A stretch of DNA of 64,000 bases from positions 1 through 64,000 of the forward strand of contig CAJNDS010000108.1 of the NCBI GenBank assembly GCA_905221605.1. The letters run 5' to 3'. Positions within the stretch are counted from its first letter, which is position 1, and every line of letters starts with the position of its first letter. Made by a program: the position numbers and the translations under genes. This document shows positions 20,803 to 31,297 of this stretch, piece after piece. The DNA is from Symbiodinium natans (taxonomy: Eukaryota > Sar > Dinophyceae > Suessiales > Symbiodiniaceae). The notes below the pieces were generated by a model, which was not told the DNA's origin, made no database searches, and saw nothing but the letters and a program-made list of their open reading frames with translations.

Positions 20803-22481
20803 GGAGTTGCGTCGCGTTGCACGAAATGCAGGCGGTGGGTGACATGATGACATGCAGCATCCCGAGGCCCCACGCTCTGCCGCGGGAGGATCTCCTCCGC
20901 GCCTGGGCCTGGGATGACACGCCAAAGTCACCTGCCTCACACTCCTCGACAAGGACTTGTGACTCTTTGAACATGTTTGAGAGCCCTTTAGCGAATTAGG
21001 CTTGAGTTTCGTCGCCTTCGGCCTCGCGACGGACTGCGCCACGTGGTGCCGCGCATTTCTCGTAAATGGGGGGGGGGGCGGGGGGGAGGCGGGCAAAAGA
21101 AGACCGGACCGTTCTTGACAAACAGGAGTGTGGGGCAAGCAGCCTGACAAGTACCAACGTGCACCAAACAACCAGCACCAGAGGGATGGTGGGCTCGGGG
21201 GGCTCGCGGGGCTCGGCAGATGCAGGTGGCCTCTCGGGTTGGGAGAGGGGGGAGGGGGGCGGGGTCGATGCACTGGCTTGTGCCAGCGACTTGTGAAAGC
21301 AAGGTTTCTGAGGCTTGGGTCTAACTCAGAGTGTTCCGAGCCTTTTGCAGTGCGGACTGGCAATGTTGGGAACGTGATGGGCAATGTCGAATACCTGTCG
21401 TTTTCCGGCCCCGGCCGAGACCTTCAGCAACAACTCAGTAACCGATGCTGTCGCCATGGCAGCCGCGTCCTTTCATCGAGTCCTCAGCCACAGTTGCGGC
21501 GGGGCTGCAGGAGCACCAAGAAAAGAGATCGTTTTAGACGATGCGAATCCGAGCCATAAAAAAGGCTGTGTCAAGCAAGCTGCTTGATGTTTAACTTCAC
21601 TGTCATGCAGCAGAGTGTGCAGCTGTCCCACACTTCAACGACCTTGGTGGCCTCAGCTGTCAGTGCTCGAGCATTCTCGATGAAGTCACATCAAGGCTCA
21701 ATCGTAAACAGCCAACAGGAAGTTGAAGTAGCTGCCAGTGGTCAGCCACGTGAGGCACCTCGAACTAGGTCAGAAGCGGGTTGAGCAGAGAGTGGTTGGG
21801 ATGTGCCAAGCCAACACAGTGCCAGTCTCAGCATCACAGATATTGGGGCGGTGCCGGTGTGGTGTCGGTATGGCGTGTGTCGGCGGTGGGCATGCAGTCC
21901 AGAAGCTTCCGTCGTGTTCTGTGAGCATGCTGAGTTGGTAAGGTTCGCTAGGCCATCAAGAAGCTCAGAATGGTTCGTCCATGCGGCTTTGGAGATGTCT
22001 GGGACGCTCGAGGTTGCTGTGCTTATAGAGGAGATACGAGGGGCATACGGCATAAAACTGCCAGGACGATGGCCTCCCTTCAACTGCCGACGTCAGCTGT
22101 CGCGTGCCCGTTGTGATGGCTCTCGACCGAATCTCAGTCTTGTGCTCGCACTAGCATAGCAGATGAGATCGGCGCTTCACATTCAACATCGTGGCCTCCA
22201 GATACCTTCAGAGTACCTTCAGAGTACCTTCAGAGTACCTTCAGAATCCAGCTTCATCAATTTGCTTTTCCCGTGGTGCAGGCGGTCTTGGGCTCGGCCC
22301 TCGTGTTGCCGGGCATTCTCTCCAGCTCGCGGTGGAGGCTCGGCTTCTCGGCTGGCGTGACTGGAGTGCGCAGCTGCGTACCTGTAAGTAGGGTCGTCCT
22401 TCGCTGAGGTGTCCTTTTGCAAAAGGGCGGGTGAGATTAGCCGAAGTAGCTCGAAGCAGAGAAGCATAGACATATCATAAC
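20803..22481. other. Spacer between kinase and MFS genes
   Basis: G-rich stretches lie at 21,066-21,085 and 21,180-21,265. A 12-bp repeat, AGAGTACCTTC, is present four times at 22,199-22,245. Open frames here (for example 20,653-21,384 minus, Pro/Arg-rich) reflect G/C-rich composition. No gene is recognised. Confidence 0.5.
22199..22245 (+). repeat. 12-bp tandem repeat
   Basis: Four copies of CAGAGTACCTTC in a row. Confidence 0.9.
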
Positions 22482-25400
22482 ATGGGCTCCCTTCATGACC
22501 CCGTCGACTTGAAGCCGCAGCTGATCTGGCTTGACTACGAGCGTCCTTTCGTCCATAACTCCATTCTGCCGATGGCAGAAACGTGAGTTGAGTGTTAGCT
22601 TTTCGATACTGGAAATTCACATCATTGGTCCGATGGCCAAGACGGGGCCGAGATCTGTTTCCGCTGTCATAGAAGACATTGGATATGGTCCCAGCCAGTT
22701 CATTACGAGCTTTGTTGTCAACGGCTCCTGGTTGGCAGACGGAGCAGAGCTTCTGGTTTTGAGCTCAATATCTGCGAGTTTATCTGACGACTGGAAGCTT
22801 ACTGCAATCCAGCAGGGGTGGTTAATGTGCCTTGGCAAGCGTGGAGCCGTGGAGCTGATGTTGTTCCATAGGGTCGGCGGGTGGTTTTCCGTGTGGTTGC
22901 GACATAATGATTATTAGGGGGGCGGGGTGGGGGTTCGAGTCCCGTGGGTCATTAAGGGTGGTTAGGGAAGATGCTTGGAGGGGGCCTAGGTTGAGATTGG
23001 ACAGGGTGGCCTGTCCTTGAGGCCAGCAGTTCCTGATCCTTCTCCAAAGATCCCCGCTTGCCCCCAACTCGATTGCCTTTGTTCGGCTTTCGGTACGCCT
23101 TGGGTGAAAGGGCTTTCAGCGGGCGCCCTTGCAAAACGAGGCTCCGACGATCGCGTGAGGCCCCCCACCCGTTTTTTTGGCAGTTTCAGGTGCTCCGAGC
23201 ACAGTGTCGAGTTAATGTTGAGGGTTCATGCTGAGGGAGCCGGGAAAGGGTGGCGGTAAAGACCACCTGAACATGTGAAACCGGCTCCAAACTAACAGTA
23301 ACCAGAAACGCCTGAGCGAAATGTCGAGGTTGGGTGTTGGGTCATGGCGAGCATGCTGTGGGAGACGTTTCGCACTAGCTCTCAAATTGTTCGCCATCCA
23401 CTTCCAGCCAAGCAGCTATGTAGGTTCGACTGCGCTGTGGCGCACAACCCGCCCCGCCTTACTGCCTCACCGAAGTGAGCAACTCCAAGAGTGCCCTGGT
23501 TTGACCACCGAGGTCCATCGTTTACTTGGGCGTTCTTCTCGGAAATGTGTTGAGTGGCATCCTGGGTGACGCACTGGGACGCCGCCATGCTGTACTGGTT
23601 TGCCCCCTGGCCTGAAATCCAAGCGTTCCGTACTTCACCTGTCCACGTCCCCAGGGCCCCCTGCTTCTGCATGAACTCTGATGTGTTCAAGATTTGCTGA
23701 CAGCGGCCCATGACACAACCATTTGCATACAGCCGGCTCGTCCAATTTCTCAGCAGGTTTCTCAGCTGTGCGAGTCACCCCAATATAAACAAGACGCCCG
23801 TCGTTCGTTGTGATGGCCAGGCTTTCCTTTGGTGGCTCTGCTCAGCGCAGCAAGTGCCGGAGCACCTCGGCCTATCTTCGCTTGTCCTTGGGCTTGGAGC
23901 CGCGCAGCCTAGACGGGGAGTGTTTCTGCAAGAGGGCCCAGCAGGGATGTATGGAGCTTCGGTGATTGACAAGAGAAAAAAGTGTGCCCACAATCATATG
24001 GCTGCATAAAGGGCACACTGACGTCTGGAGCCCCATGAGTGTGTGCAAAGGCCGAGAGCTTCTGGATGCTCTTGCCCTTGCGCTTCTTCGTTGGGGTGGG
24101 CTTCGGCACCGGGCAGCCCAGTGCAGTCGCCATTTTGATGGAGGCTTGGTAGCCCAGGCGCACCATCTTGCCTTTTGTTTTCTCCATGGGTTCCTTATAC
24201 ACCGGCAACCCACCCAAAAAGGGTTAGCTGATAATGTGGCTGCCGGGCTACCAAGGAGATCTCACCGGTGCAGTCCAGGGCATTGAATCAAGGGCTGGCG
24301 CAAATGGCCTTCGCACTGGGAGAGCTCTACTGCTGCCTAGTCCTGTCCTCAACGTGATGCGATTTATGGAATAGACCTTATTTTATAATATGACATGCTG
24401 AGAAGGTCTGCACAAGCATGCACAAACTCATCTGGCAAGTTGAAGGTCATGTGGCTGGATGACCCTACGTTGCAGCATCTGAACTGGAGACGGATGCTAA
24501 TGGCCAATGCTGCTCCAGCAGTGTTCTTTTGGCTCCTTGCTTGGGTTGTTCTTCGGGAGTCTCCTGTTTTTTCTGCCGTGAGAGGCAGGCGTGAGGAGGC
24601 TTTGGCAACTTTAGATTCCATGCGACGGGTCAACGGGCGTCCCAACGTCGACATACAGTTTGGCAGCGAGGAGGCCCAAGGCCTTGGCGGCCAAGCATCA
24701 TTTTGGGATCAGCTGCCGACCATCCTCACCTCCTCGACTGCTGTTCTTTGCCTGGTATGTTTCTCCTACAATCTGACGGTCTATGGTGCATTCACGGCGT
24801 TCCCTCAGCTTCTACCCCAGTTGCTGAAGCAAACGCACGAAAGCCCCGTCTTTGTTCTGGCGAGGGGTGCCTTTATCGAAATCCCCGGTGATGTGTTTGG
24901 TCTTGTGGCTGGCTTAGCGCTTCCACGAAAGTGGGTGCTCTATGGCTACTTCGCCGGCTTAGGCATCTCCAGCTTGTTGTGCTCTGGCAGATCTAAGCAT
25001 TCCACAATCATAATGTGGGTTGGCGTATTTGGGTGCGCTGCAGGGTCAGGATTCTGGGTGGATTTGACTAGTCAGGCACATGAAGCTGTATGTGTTTCTC
25101 CCGTAGCTGGCTGCTTTCCTGTAACCTTGCTGATCGGCTCCAGTCGATCCCGAGACTCCCCTCCTTCTGGAGCTTGCCTTGCTGAGGTTCTGCAGCAACA
25201 ACGAGTCGTTAATTCTGTGGGGTTACTATGGCAGCAAGGCTTTTCCTCAAGTTGGCTCGGTGTCGCTCTACATCCTTGCTGCTGAGAGCTACCACACCGT
25301 CGTCCGTGCCTGTGGAACAGCAACTGTCCTGAGCTTTGGTCGGATTGGAGCATTCGTTGCGCCCTTGTGCTATGAGTTCCTTCTCAGTACTTTCGGAACG

Positions 25401-25592
25401 CACCAAGCATTTTTCTACCTGTCAGCTGGGCTGATGCTCACATGCTTTGTCTTGACAGCAGCATTCGTAACGGAAACCTTCCGCGGAGTCCTTTTCTACA
25501 CGGATCCGACCTTTGCAGAGACCATTCCCATCGCCGCAGACTGCAAAGCCACGCATGGCACGATGCCTCGACGGGAAGACCTATCTTGCTGA
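22482..25592 (+). CDS. Major facilitator superfamily (SV2-like) transporter
   Basis: This is a 12-TM-type MFS carrier for small solutes; the substrate cannot be told from the sequence. Exons: 22,482-22,582 (ATG start), 22,653-22,817, 23,513-23,601, 23,821-23,849, 24,051-24,143, 24,256-24,339, 24,446-~25,057, ~25,180-25,592 (TGA). Phases agree at every junction except the last, which I could not fix. The N-terminal part reads IEDIGYGPSQF and then a first TM. Exon 3 carries MFS motif A (SGILGDALGRR), exon 5 RFFVGVGFGTGQPSA (TM4) and exon 6 GLAQMAFALGELY. Exon 7 has the central linker (LRESPVFSAVRGRREEA) and TM7-10. The last exon has YILAAESYHTVVRACGTA, typical of SV2/organic-ion carriers. Donors are GT or GC. 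Length (about 430-460 residues) fits the family. It probably works in a membrane of the cell surface or an organelle. Confidence 0.85.
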
Positions 25593-27121
25593 GTGTGGAT
25601 GCAAGATGACGCAAGCTGCTTCTGAGTTCGGCAAAACAAGCTAGGATTCGCACTGCTCAACCCAAGTTCTTTCTCAGAAAGATTTCTCAGAAAGAGAGTG
25701 CTCTTCTGTTGGTACTTCTCCGCAGGCAAGTCGAGCCGAGCCATGTTTGCGGGCATGCTTCTTTGCAGGACTGGCAGCGTTTCGGCAAGCATCCTGCTCG
25801 CTGCACATGTAGCTCATGTTGTCAGAGAAACAATCGCTCCTCCTCGTTCTTGCCTTGAGACACTTCGCAACCTAGCTGTGCGGAGGACCTGGAACAGTTG
25901 GGTTTGCCAAATGTCCCTGAGTTGCATTGCAATCGCACGTCTGGAATGCGACCTGTGTTGAGAACTTTGCCGGTGATTCGAATATTAAATGTACATGTAT
26001 GTACATAATATATATATATATATATATCTATATATGTGTGTATATGTATGTCTCTCGTATCTGGTTACTTATGTTTCTGGCGCAGAGTCGAACCCCCCCC
26101 TTCCCCCGGGATCCGGCCAGCCTGCGGACCTTCTTTAGTGGGGTGGGTGGGTTCAGGGTTTAAGCGTTTGGGGGTTTAGGGGGTCAGGCTTCAGTGTTTC
26201 CCGCCCGCTGGAATCCATGTAGATTTTTGAAAACGAAAGAAGCAACAAAGGTGGAAAGCGCCGAACTTAATCTTTGAAACTAAATCGTTCCAATGGTTTT
26301 GAAACCCTTCAAAATTGAAGGTTCCGTCCTTCCTGCTCGTTCTTCAATGATATAGTTTTGTTGTTTTATTTAGTTTCTTCGTTGACGTTGGGACTGGGGG
26401 CCCGGTCAGGGCCCGTCACGTCTCTGTTCGGTAGCTGCTTGTTCGAGTCGCAAGAACAAGATGAACAAGATAAGTTGTATTGCACGTGCCAAAAAGCATT
26501 GTTAAGATGTAGCACGTACGTTACAATATTTTAGTACTGGTGCGTGATAATGCGGCGGCCTTTAAAGTTCCTTGAAAAGCAGTCACTTAGTAAGTCCAGG
26601 GAAGATACTAATGGTTACGAGTAGTACTGTAAACATCCGTAAACACCCCTTAAATAGCAAGGAATGACAATTCTTAAGAGGGGCACGAAGGTAGGAGCCG
26701 CTTCGCCGCTTCTGTGGTCAGTAACTATGAACTCTCCGGAGGCTTGTCTGCCAAATCCCAGTGCCTCTCTTCGCTGCCTCTGGCTGTGTACCCGAAACCC
26801 TAAAACCCTCAACCCGAAACCCTAAAACCCGATGTGCTGGAGAGATTGAGCTCAGCTTTTTGGACACGTTTCCGCTGCGCCTGTCGCGCCAGCTTCGGAG
26901 CTGACGCTTCGGCGTTGGCAATGTTAGCACCAGCAGCCTTTTCTAGGGGGTGGGGATTTAGGGTTTAGGGCTTCGGGTGTAGGGTTTAGGGTATTATAGG
27001 GGGTGCACGGAGTTTAGGGTTTAATTGGGGGTGGCAGGGTGGGGTGGGGATGGATTGGGGTCCCGATGGTACCCACACTGGTGCGGAGCCACGTGCACAT
27101 ATTTATATGCGCATACGCTTG

Positions 27122-27152
<31 letters not shown>

Positions 27153-27340
27153 ACATATACATTGTGTTATTGCAGTTGTCTAGTTGCAGTTGCGTGTGTG
27201 CTGGTATTGCCAATGTATTATGTCGTGTTGTGTTATATATTGTACATTACATATTGTACATACTACTTTGTTACAATGTACTTTCTAGTGTAAAGTATTG
27301 TTGTTTTTTGTATTACACATGGTTCATATTACTATGTTAT
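25593..27340. other. Spacer between MFS gene and transposon
   Basis: AT-rich microsatellites lie at 25,990-26,035 and 27,125-27,155, and decayed telomere-like sequence at 26,795-26,830 (CCCTAAAACCC) and 26,955-27,035. A 26,210-26,560 stretch has lower GC than its neighbours and no long open frame. No gene is recognised. Confidence 0.5.
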
Positions 27341-27348
27341 ATATAATA
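27341..27348. other. Target-site duplication, left copy
   Basis: ATATAATA directly abuts the left terminal inverted repeat and is repeated exactly at 31,298-31,305. Eight base pairs is the duplication length known for Merlin/IS1016-IS1595-type transposases. Confidence 0.85.
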
Positions 27349-27388
27349 GGCTCCAGGGGTGAACCCGGCCCCTGCGTTTTGGCACTTT
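27349..27388 (+). repeat. Left terminal inverted repeat of the transposon
   Basis: It begins GGCTCCAGGGGTGAACCCGG and continues CCCCTGCGTTTTGGCACTTT. Its reverse complement is found at 31,258-31,297 with mismatches only at positions 3 and 8. A partial echo (GCTCCAGGGGCGAAGG) lies inside at about 27,438. Confidence 0.92.
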
Positions 27389-27495
27389 TATTCTGCATGA
27401 GGTACGCGACGTCGCGTCCATCGTGCATGTCGACACGCTCCAGGGGCGAAGGGTTTGTTTGCTATTTCAGTGTTGTGGTGCTGTCCACAAAAATA

Positions 27496-27795
27496 CCCAA
27501 GAAACCAAAACCAAAAAAACCAAAAAAACCAAAACCAAAAAAACCAAAAAAACCAAAACCAAAAAAACCAAAAAAACCAAAACCAAAAAAACCAAAAAAC
27601 CAAAAAAACCATTATTCAGGAAGTCTCCCTGTAAGAGTTCCTAGGAAATGGTTTTTTGGTTTTTTTGGTTTTGGTTTTTTTTTGGTTTTTTTGGTTTTGT
27701 TTTTTTTGTTTTTTTTGTTTTTTTTGGTTTTTTTGGTTTTGTTTTTTTGGTTTGTTTGTTTTTTTTTTATTTTTTCGGTTTTTTTTTGGTTTTGT
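27496..27795. repeat. Long A-rich/T-rich foldback inside the transposon
   Basis: Repeated CCAAAAAAACC/CCAAAACC units (about 27,500-27,611) are mirrored by GGTTTTTTTGG/GGTTTTGG units (about 27,651-27,795) on the other side of a ~40-bp spacer. The strand can fold into a hairpin with arms over 100 nt. Lys/Pro-rich and Trp/Phe-rich frames across it are artefacts. It may be a subterminal transposase-binding or foldback structure, or a transcription barrier (inference). Confidence 0.85.
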
Positions 27796-27883
27796 TGTTT
27801 TTCGTATGGAGCAGCGTATGATTCATGAAGCTGTTTGCTATCAAAGGTCAACCTGCACACGTTAGTGTAGTGTCTCTAGTGCT

Positions 27884-27955
27884 ATGTCGCGACGCGAGCT
27901 GCCACTAGACATCCAGAAAATCATTCGAGACTATCTTGTGGGACCCTTAGCATGA
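27884..27955 (+). CDS. Very short frame with F-box-like LPxDI motif
   Basis: An ATG opens 23 codons, MSRRELPLDIQKIIRDYLVG and three more, ending TGA at 27,953-27,955. The LPLDIQKIIRDYL pattern is amphipathic and F-box-like. It may be a first exon of the ATPase gene rather than a separate peptide, since the frame ends before the P-loop exon. A similar LPDSIACLVEQYL appears after the transposase at about 31,070. Confidence 0.25.
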   Translation: MSRRELPLDIQKIIRDYLVGPLA

Positions 27956-28022
27956 TAAAAGATTCGGCTTCGGTAGTGCTCTGCTATGGTATGTCGTTTT
28001 CTTTTAATATACATATATATAT

Positions 28023-29493
28023 ATGTGTGTTTCTCTTTGTGTGAAATGCAAGAACCTCCTCAAGATCGTCATCTACAACATGTGCCGTCTGCACCGACCG
28101 AATGGGCGACTTACATTGGTACTTGTGAAGATGCTGCCCACCATGCGACAGCATGCCATAACTTGGATTGGCCGGACTCGAGCTGGCAAATCCTTGGGAT
28201 CCAAAACTGTGCTGTTCATGCAATCGAAATATGAGATAGAGGCAGCTGAGCGCACGGACCTCATTCCCTCCATTGTGACGGCGAAACATCTCGATTTCTT
28301 CAAATCGGAGCCGCTCACGAAGTACAAGCCTGGAGTATTCGATGACGGGATGCTCCAGCGCATGGACTCCTCATTCTTGAAGGCATTCCTGAACCCCTCT
28401 GCGTCTTGGCTTCTGTATTCATACTTGCATGCTTCTGCTAACACAAACCTCATCTGCAAAATTCAATCCCGCACGATGCAACGCATCTCATTCCTGCCAG
28501 GAAGAGGATGCCACCGTCTGGGCACGCTACTCTTCTGCGCAATTTGATCAAGGGTCTGGACGACATGCTTGCAATAATCCCTATGACCGTAGGATTGACG
28601 ACGAGATGTTTGGTAGTATGCAGAGGAACAAGTTGTGGAGGATCCCCTACGACAAGTTTCTACAGCTAATCCAGCCATCTTTCTGTGCAGTTGAAGATCC
28701 GGAGGACATGGACGCAATTATGGCACGCACTCACCTCATTGTCATCACAGATCATGGCCTGTACTTCCGCGTAGCGAACACAAGCAAGGATCATGTGGAC
28801 TTCATCCGTTGGGAGGAGAATGCGCCCAAGGATTTGTTGTTTCCGTCACAAACCTGGGTTTTCAAGCAATACAAAATGAACCCCGACAAGCATCAACTTC
28901 CGCCTTCTTACCATGAAGATTGTCTGTGGTCCCAAGAAGTTCTTCGACGGCTTCTTCACGGTGAGTCAATTCCGACTTCATGTACCATTCGCACTCCACG
29001 TGGGCTCTTTGGTGATGCTGCGTCCGAATCCAAGCTGGGACTTATGCACATCAACACAGTACATATATAAAGGACCGCTGGGTAACCGTTCAGTTTTAAC
29101 GTAGTCGCATCTGTAAGGTCTACACGTGACGTTCATGCACATCTGCTTCCTGAACCGGACCTTCGCGTCAAAGTCAAGAAGGAAAAGGTTGATGCAGCTT
29201 TTCGTTCCCTCAAAGGTCAGGCAGTTACAAATCCCATCGACCTGGACTCGCCGTCTCCCAAGAAGTCCACCGCATCCTCGTCCACTTCAGACATGCCGTT
29301 GTCAAAGCGTGCCAAACTCACCGATGCTGTTAGCGTAGCAGCGCCGTCCAATCCTGCTTCCCCTATTCTTGCTCATGATGCTGACATAGACGATGATGAT
29401 GTCATGCCACAAGTTGGTCACGTCCCAGACGATATGGAGCAGGAACTCGAGCGAATGATGGACGAGGCCGACAACATGGATATTGCCGAGTGA
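28023..29493 (+). CDS. Transposon-encoded P-loop ATPase, SF3/Rep-helicase-like
   Basis: Three exons, 28,023-28,400, 28,501-28,960 and 29,105-29,493 (TGA), join in phase to 1,227 nt, about 408 residues. The first intron is exactly 100 nt with a GC donor and AG|G acceptor; the second is GT-AG. Walker A is GRTRAGKS (28,170-28,193). FDDGML near 28,340 fits a Walker B with paired acids. An Arg followed by NNPYD near 28,570 fits the motif C/sensor Asn of superfamily-3 helicases. The C-terminal third has an NLS-like KRAKL and an acidic tail (DIDDDD, then MEQELERMMDEADNM). A DNA-unwinding or ATP-dependent role in transposition is inferred. The true start may lie upstream (a nuclease domain is not seen). 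Other P-loop families such as AAA+ are possible. Confidence 0.72.
28401..28500 (+). other. GC-AG intron in the ATPase gene
   Basis: Frame continuity (LNPS to EEDATVWARY) requires removal of 28,401-28,500, which starts GCGTCT and ends GCCAG before GAAGAG. A GC donor inside a transposon gene shows that it uses the host's relaxed splice rules. Confidence 0.75.
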
Positions 29494-29501
29494 GTGTGTG
29501 A

Positions 29502-29683
29502 ATACCGGCGTAGGCGCACGACAGTTTTGTACAAAGCCTGGTCTCACGCATAGCCCGGCTTTGTCGTACGTCAGTCCAGCATCTTGTATGAGTGCCGGCA
29601 TGAGCGCGCAGCAGTTTTGCACAAAATATGGTCTTACGCATAGCCCGTCTTTGTCGTACATCAGTATAGCATCTATATGGTAC
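29502..29683 (+). repeat. Tandem duplication of ~90 bp between the two transposon genes
   Basis: Two head-to-tail imperfect copies begin ACCGGCGTAGGCGC and GCCGGCATGAGCGC. Each continues through CAGTTTTG-ACAAA, ACGCATAGCCC and CTTTGTCGTAC-TCAGT. A position between two same-strand genes suggests a promoter, trans-splice or transposase-binding role (inference). No long open frame of its own. Confidence 0.8.
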
Positions 29684-29773
29684 CCATGTCAGTCGATGCT
29701 CATGATGTTCACCTGACTTCTCCATGTTGTTGTGTAAGTGGCTCGAGATATTATAGTTATTTCTTTGTTCACA

Positions 29774-31078
29774 ATGGCATGCTATGCAGATTGGAATGCC
29801 TTCCGAGCCGCGGTTTCGTCTGCAGACCTTCTCAACAGGACCCAATTCTTTGACATCGTGAAGTACAGTCGTGTTCGTGATACTGGTGGCCTCCCGGATA
29901 CCTTTGGTACGCGAGCATTGCTCGCAGCACAGGCTTTGCATCTTGTGCCTCCTGAGCGTGTTTGTCCGGGTTGTCAGACGCCTTACCAACTACGCTTCAA
30001 GAGCTCACGATATCGTTGGATTGGAGCTCGGTATGAAACCCAAGGCTGTCTAGAGTGTCTAGACCAGCAGCCTGAGGCTAGCTCAATTGGATTCCTCTCG
30101 AACGTGAAGCAACACATGTGGATGCCTAAATTGGAAAGTTTCATGATGTGGATATATGAATATCCTCGACAGCAAATTCTTCGCGAGTTGCATCCCACTG
30201 ACCACAAGCGAATTGATGCTTGGACCCAATCCTTCCAGCAGACATTGAGTGCATGGTACCAACTACAACTCAACCAGGGGTTCGACGGTCCACTGTTCCA
30301 ACGTCTTAACGCTGCATCTTCCAAGCGGTCTCGCCGTGCAGTTACGAAGAAACCTGCTTCAAAGGCCTTCAAACGACCATCAGCATCTTCGAGCCAGACT
30401 ACATTGAAGCGACCTTCGGCATCTACTATGAAACGACCAAGTGTGAAAAAAACACATATCAAGTTTGCGGGAAAGGCTCGTATCTTCATCGCTGATGAGA
30501 CGCACTTGAACAAACGCAAACGAAATGCTCTCTCTCGCAATGGTCGCCCGCAGCGAGATCAAGTATGGCTTTGGGGGGCCGTGCTACATGAACACATCAA
30601 GACTCATTTCATCTTCAGGATCTTGGACCATCCTGATGATGCTTTGGACGGCAAACCTCGTGGCCACAAGGAGATGCTTAAAAACATCCAAACATTGGGA
30701 TTGAGGCGAGGAGATATCTTTGTCTCCGACAAGTGGAAGGCCACGGTCTCGGCATTCAACTCTTACAAGAACACGAACAATTTCTCCGAAGCGGATGTTC
30801 GCCATGAGATAGTCAACCACAGTCAGGGAGAGATTACCAATTCCAATGGCTTCTCTACAAACGCCATCGAGTGCAAGTGGTCCGTAATTAAGCGTTGGAT
30901 CCGTCGGCGAATGTCCGGGATCCTACCGTCGCATTCAGATCGCCAAAAATGGCGTCTCCTCATAGATGAGTATCAGGCCCGCAGCTTGCTCACAGCGAAC
31001 GGCCAACACTCTTTTGATCACGGTAACCTCATCACAGTACGCGTGCGCGATGTCGTACGTCTTTTCCAAGTTGCCTGA
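29774..31078 (+). CDS. Merlin/IS1595-type DDE transposase
   Basis: A single exon from ATG 29,774 (an in-frame GTG lies at 29,738) to TGA at 31,078 gives 434 residues. An N-terminal zinc ribbon has C64-x2-C67 and C92-x2-C95. A basic linker of about 40 residues repeats KRPSAS, KRPSAS and KRPSVKK, likely nuclear targeting and phosphorylatable. The catalytic core has IADETHL (D241), VSDKWKA (D319) and NAIECKW (E366), with the VNHSQGEITNSNG stretch before the Glu that in this family precedes the DDE glutamate. The D-to-E spacing (46) is about ten longer than the roughly DD36E usual in the group, an insertion. The enzyme should excise and insert the element through the 40-bp terminal repeats, making 8-bp duplications. 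The frame is intact. Confidence 0.88.
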   Translation: MACYADWNAFRAAVSSADLLNRTQFFDIVKYSRVRDTGGLPDTFGTRALLAAQALHLVPPERVCPGCQTPYQLRFKSSRYRWIGARYETQGCLECLDQQPEASSIGFLSNVKQHMWMPKLESFMMWIYEYPRQQILRELHPTDHKRIDAWTQSFQQTLSAWYQLQLNQGFDGPLFQRLNAASSKRSRRAVTKKPASKAFKRPSASSSQTTLKRPSASTMKRPSVKKTHIKFAGKARIFIADETHLNKRKRNALSRNGRPQRDQVWLWGAVLHEHIKTHFIFRILDHPDDALDGKPRGHKEMLKNIQTLGLRRGDIFVSDKWKATVSAFNSYKNTNNFSEADVRHEIVNHSQGEITNSNGFSTNAIECKWSVIKRWIRRRMSGILPSHSDRQKWRLLIDEYQARSLLTANGQHSFDHGNLITVRVRDVVRLFQVA

Positions 31079-31257
31079 CAGTATCGCTTGCCTCGTCGAA
31101 CAATATCTCGCGCTTCAGATGCTTGAAAGATATGCTTTGCAGCTGATATCTCTTGCCATCACCTTGGATATGCATTGCACGCAAACCTGCATGCGCTTGT
31201 CTCTGTCCGCAGCTATGAACACATCAAAACGAGTGAGTTCGTTTTGTGTATTTATAT

Positions 31258-31297
31258 AAAGTGCCAAAACGCAGGGGCCGGGTTCACCCTTGGAACC
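31258..31297 (-). repeat. Right terminal inverted repeat of the transposon
   Basis: Read on the minus strand it begins GGTTCCAAGGGTGAACCCGG and continues CCCCTGCGTTTTGGCACTTT, differing from the left repeat at two positions. Confidence 0.92.

Larger units (their letters stand above)
27349..31297 (+). mobile_element. Intact Merlin-like DNA transposon carrying an extra ATPase gene
   Basis: The 3,949-bp element is bounded by 40-bp terminal inverted repeats that match at 38 positions and by a perfect 8-bp target duplication (ATATAATA). Order from the left: repeat, T/A-rich foldback, small frame at 27,884-27,955, three-exon P-loop ATPase gene (28,023-29,493), a duplicated ~90-bp spacer, single-exon DDE transposase gene (29,774-31,078), right repeat. 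Both genes are on the + strand and uninterrupted, so recent activity is plausible. The 8-bp duplication, zinc ribbon and DDE pattern point to the Merlin/IS1595 group. Typical Merlin elements carry only the transposase, so the additional helicase-like gene is unusual (general knowledge, not searched). Confidence 0.88.

Noticed and set aside
22932..22943. tRNA-like T-loop sequence GGTTCGAGTCCC
   Set aside because: No matching A box, anticodon arm or acceptor stem can be folded around it.
24364..24654. Minus-strand frame over the MFS gene
   Set aside because: It is a shadow of the well-supported + strand exon.
27298..27865. Lys/Pro-rich and Phe/Trp-rich proteins
   Set aside because: They are translations of the CCAAAAAAACC foldback inside the transposon and cross its left boundary.
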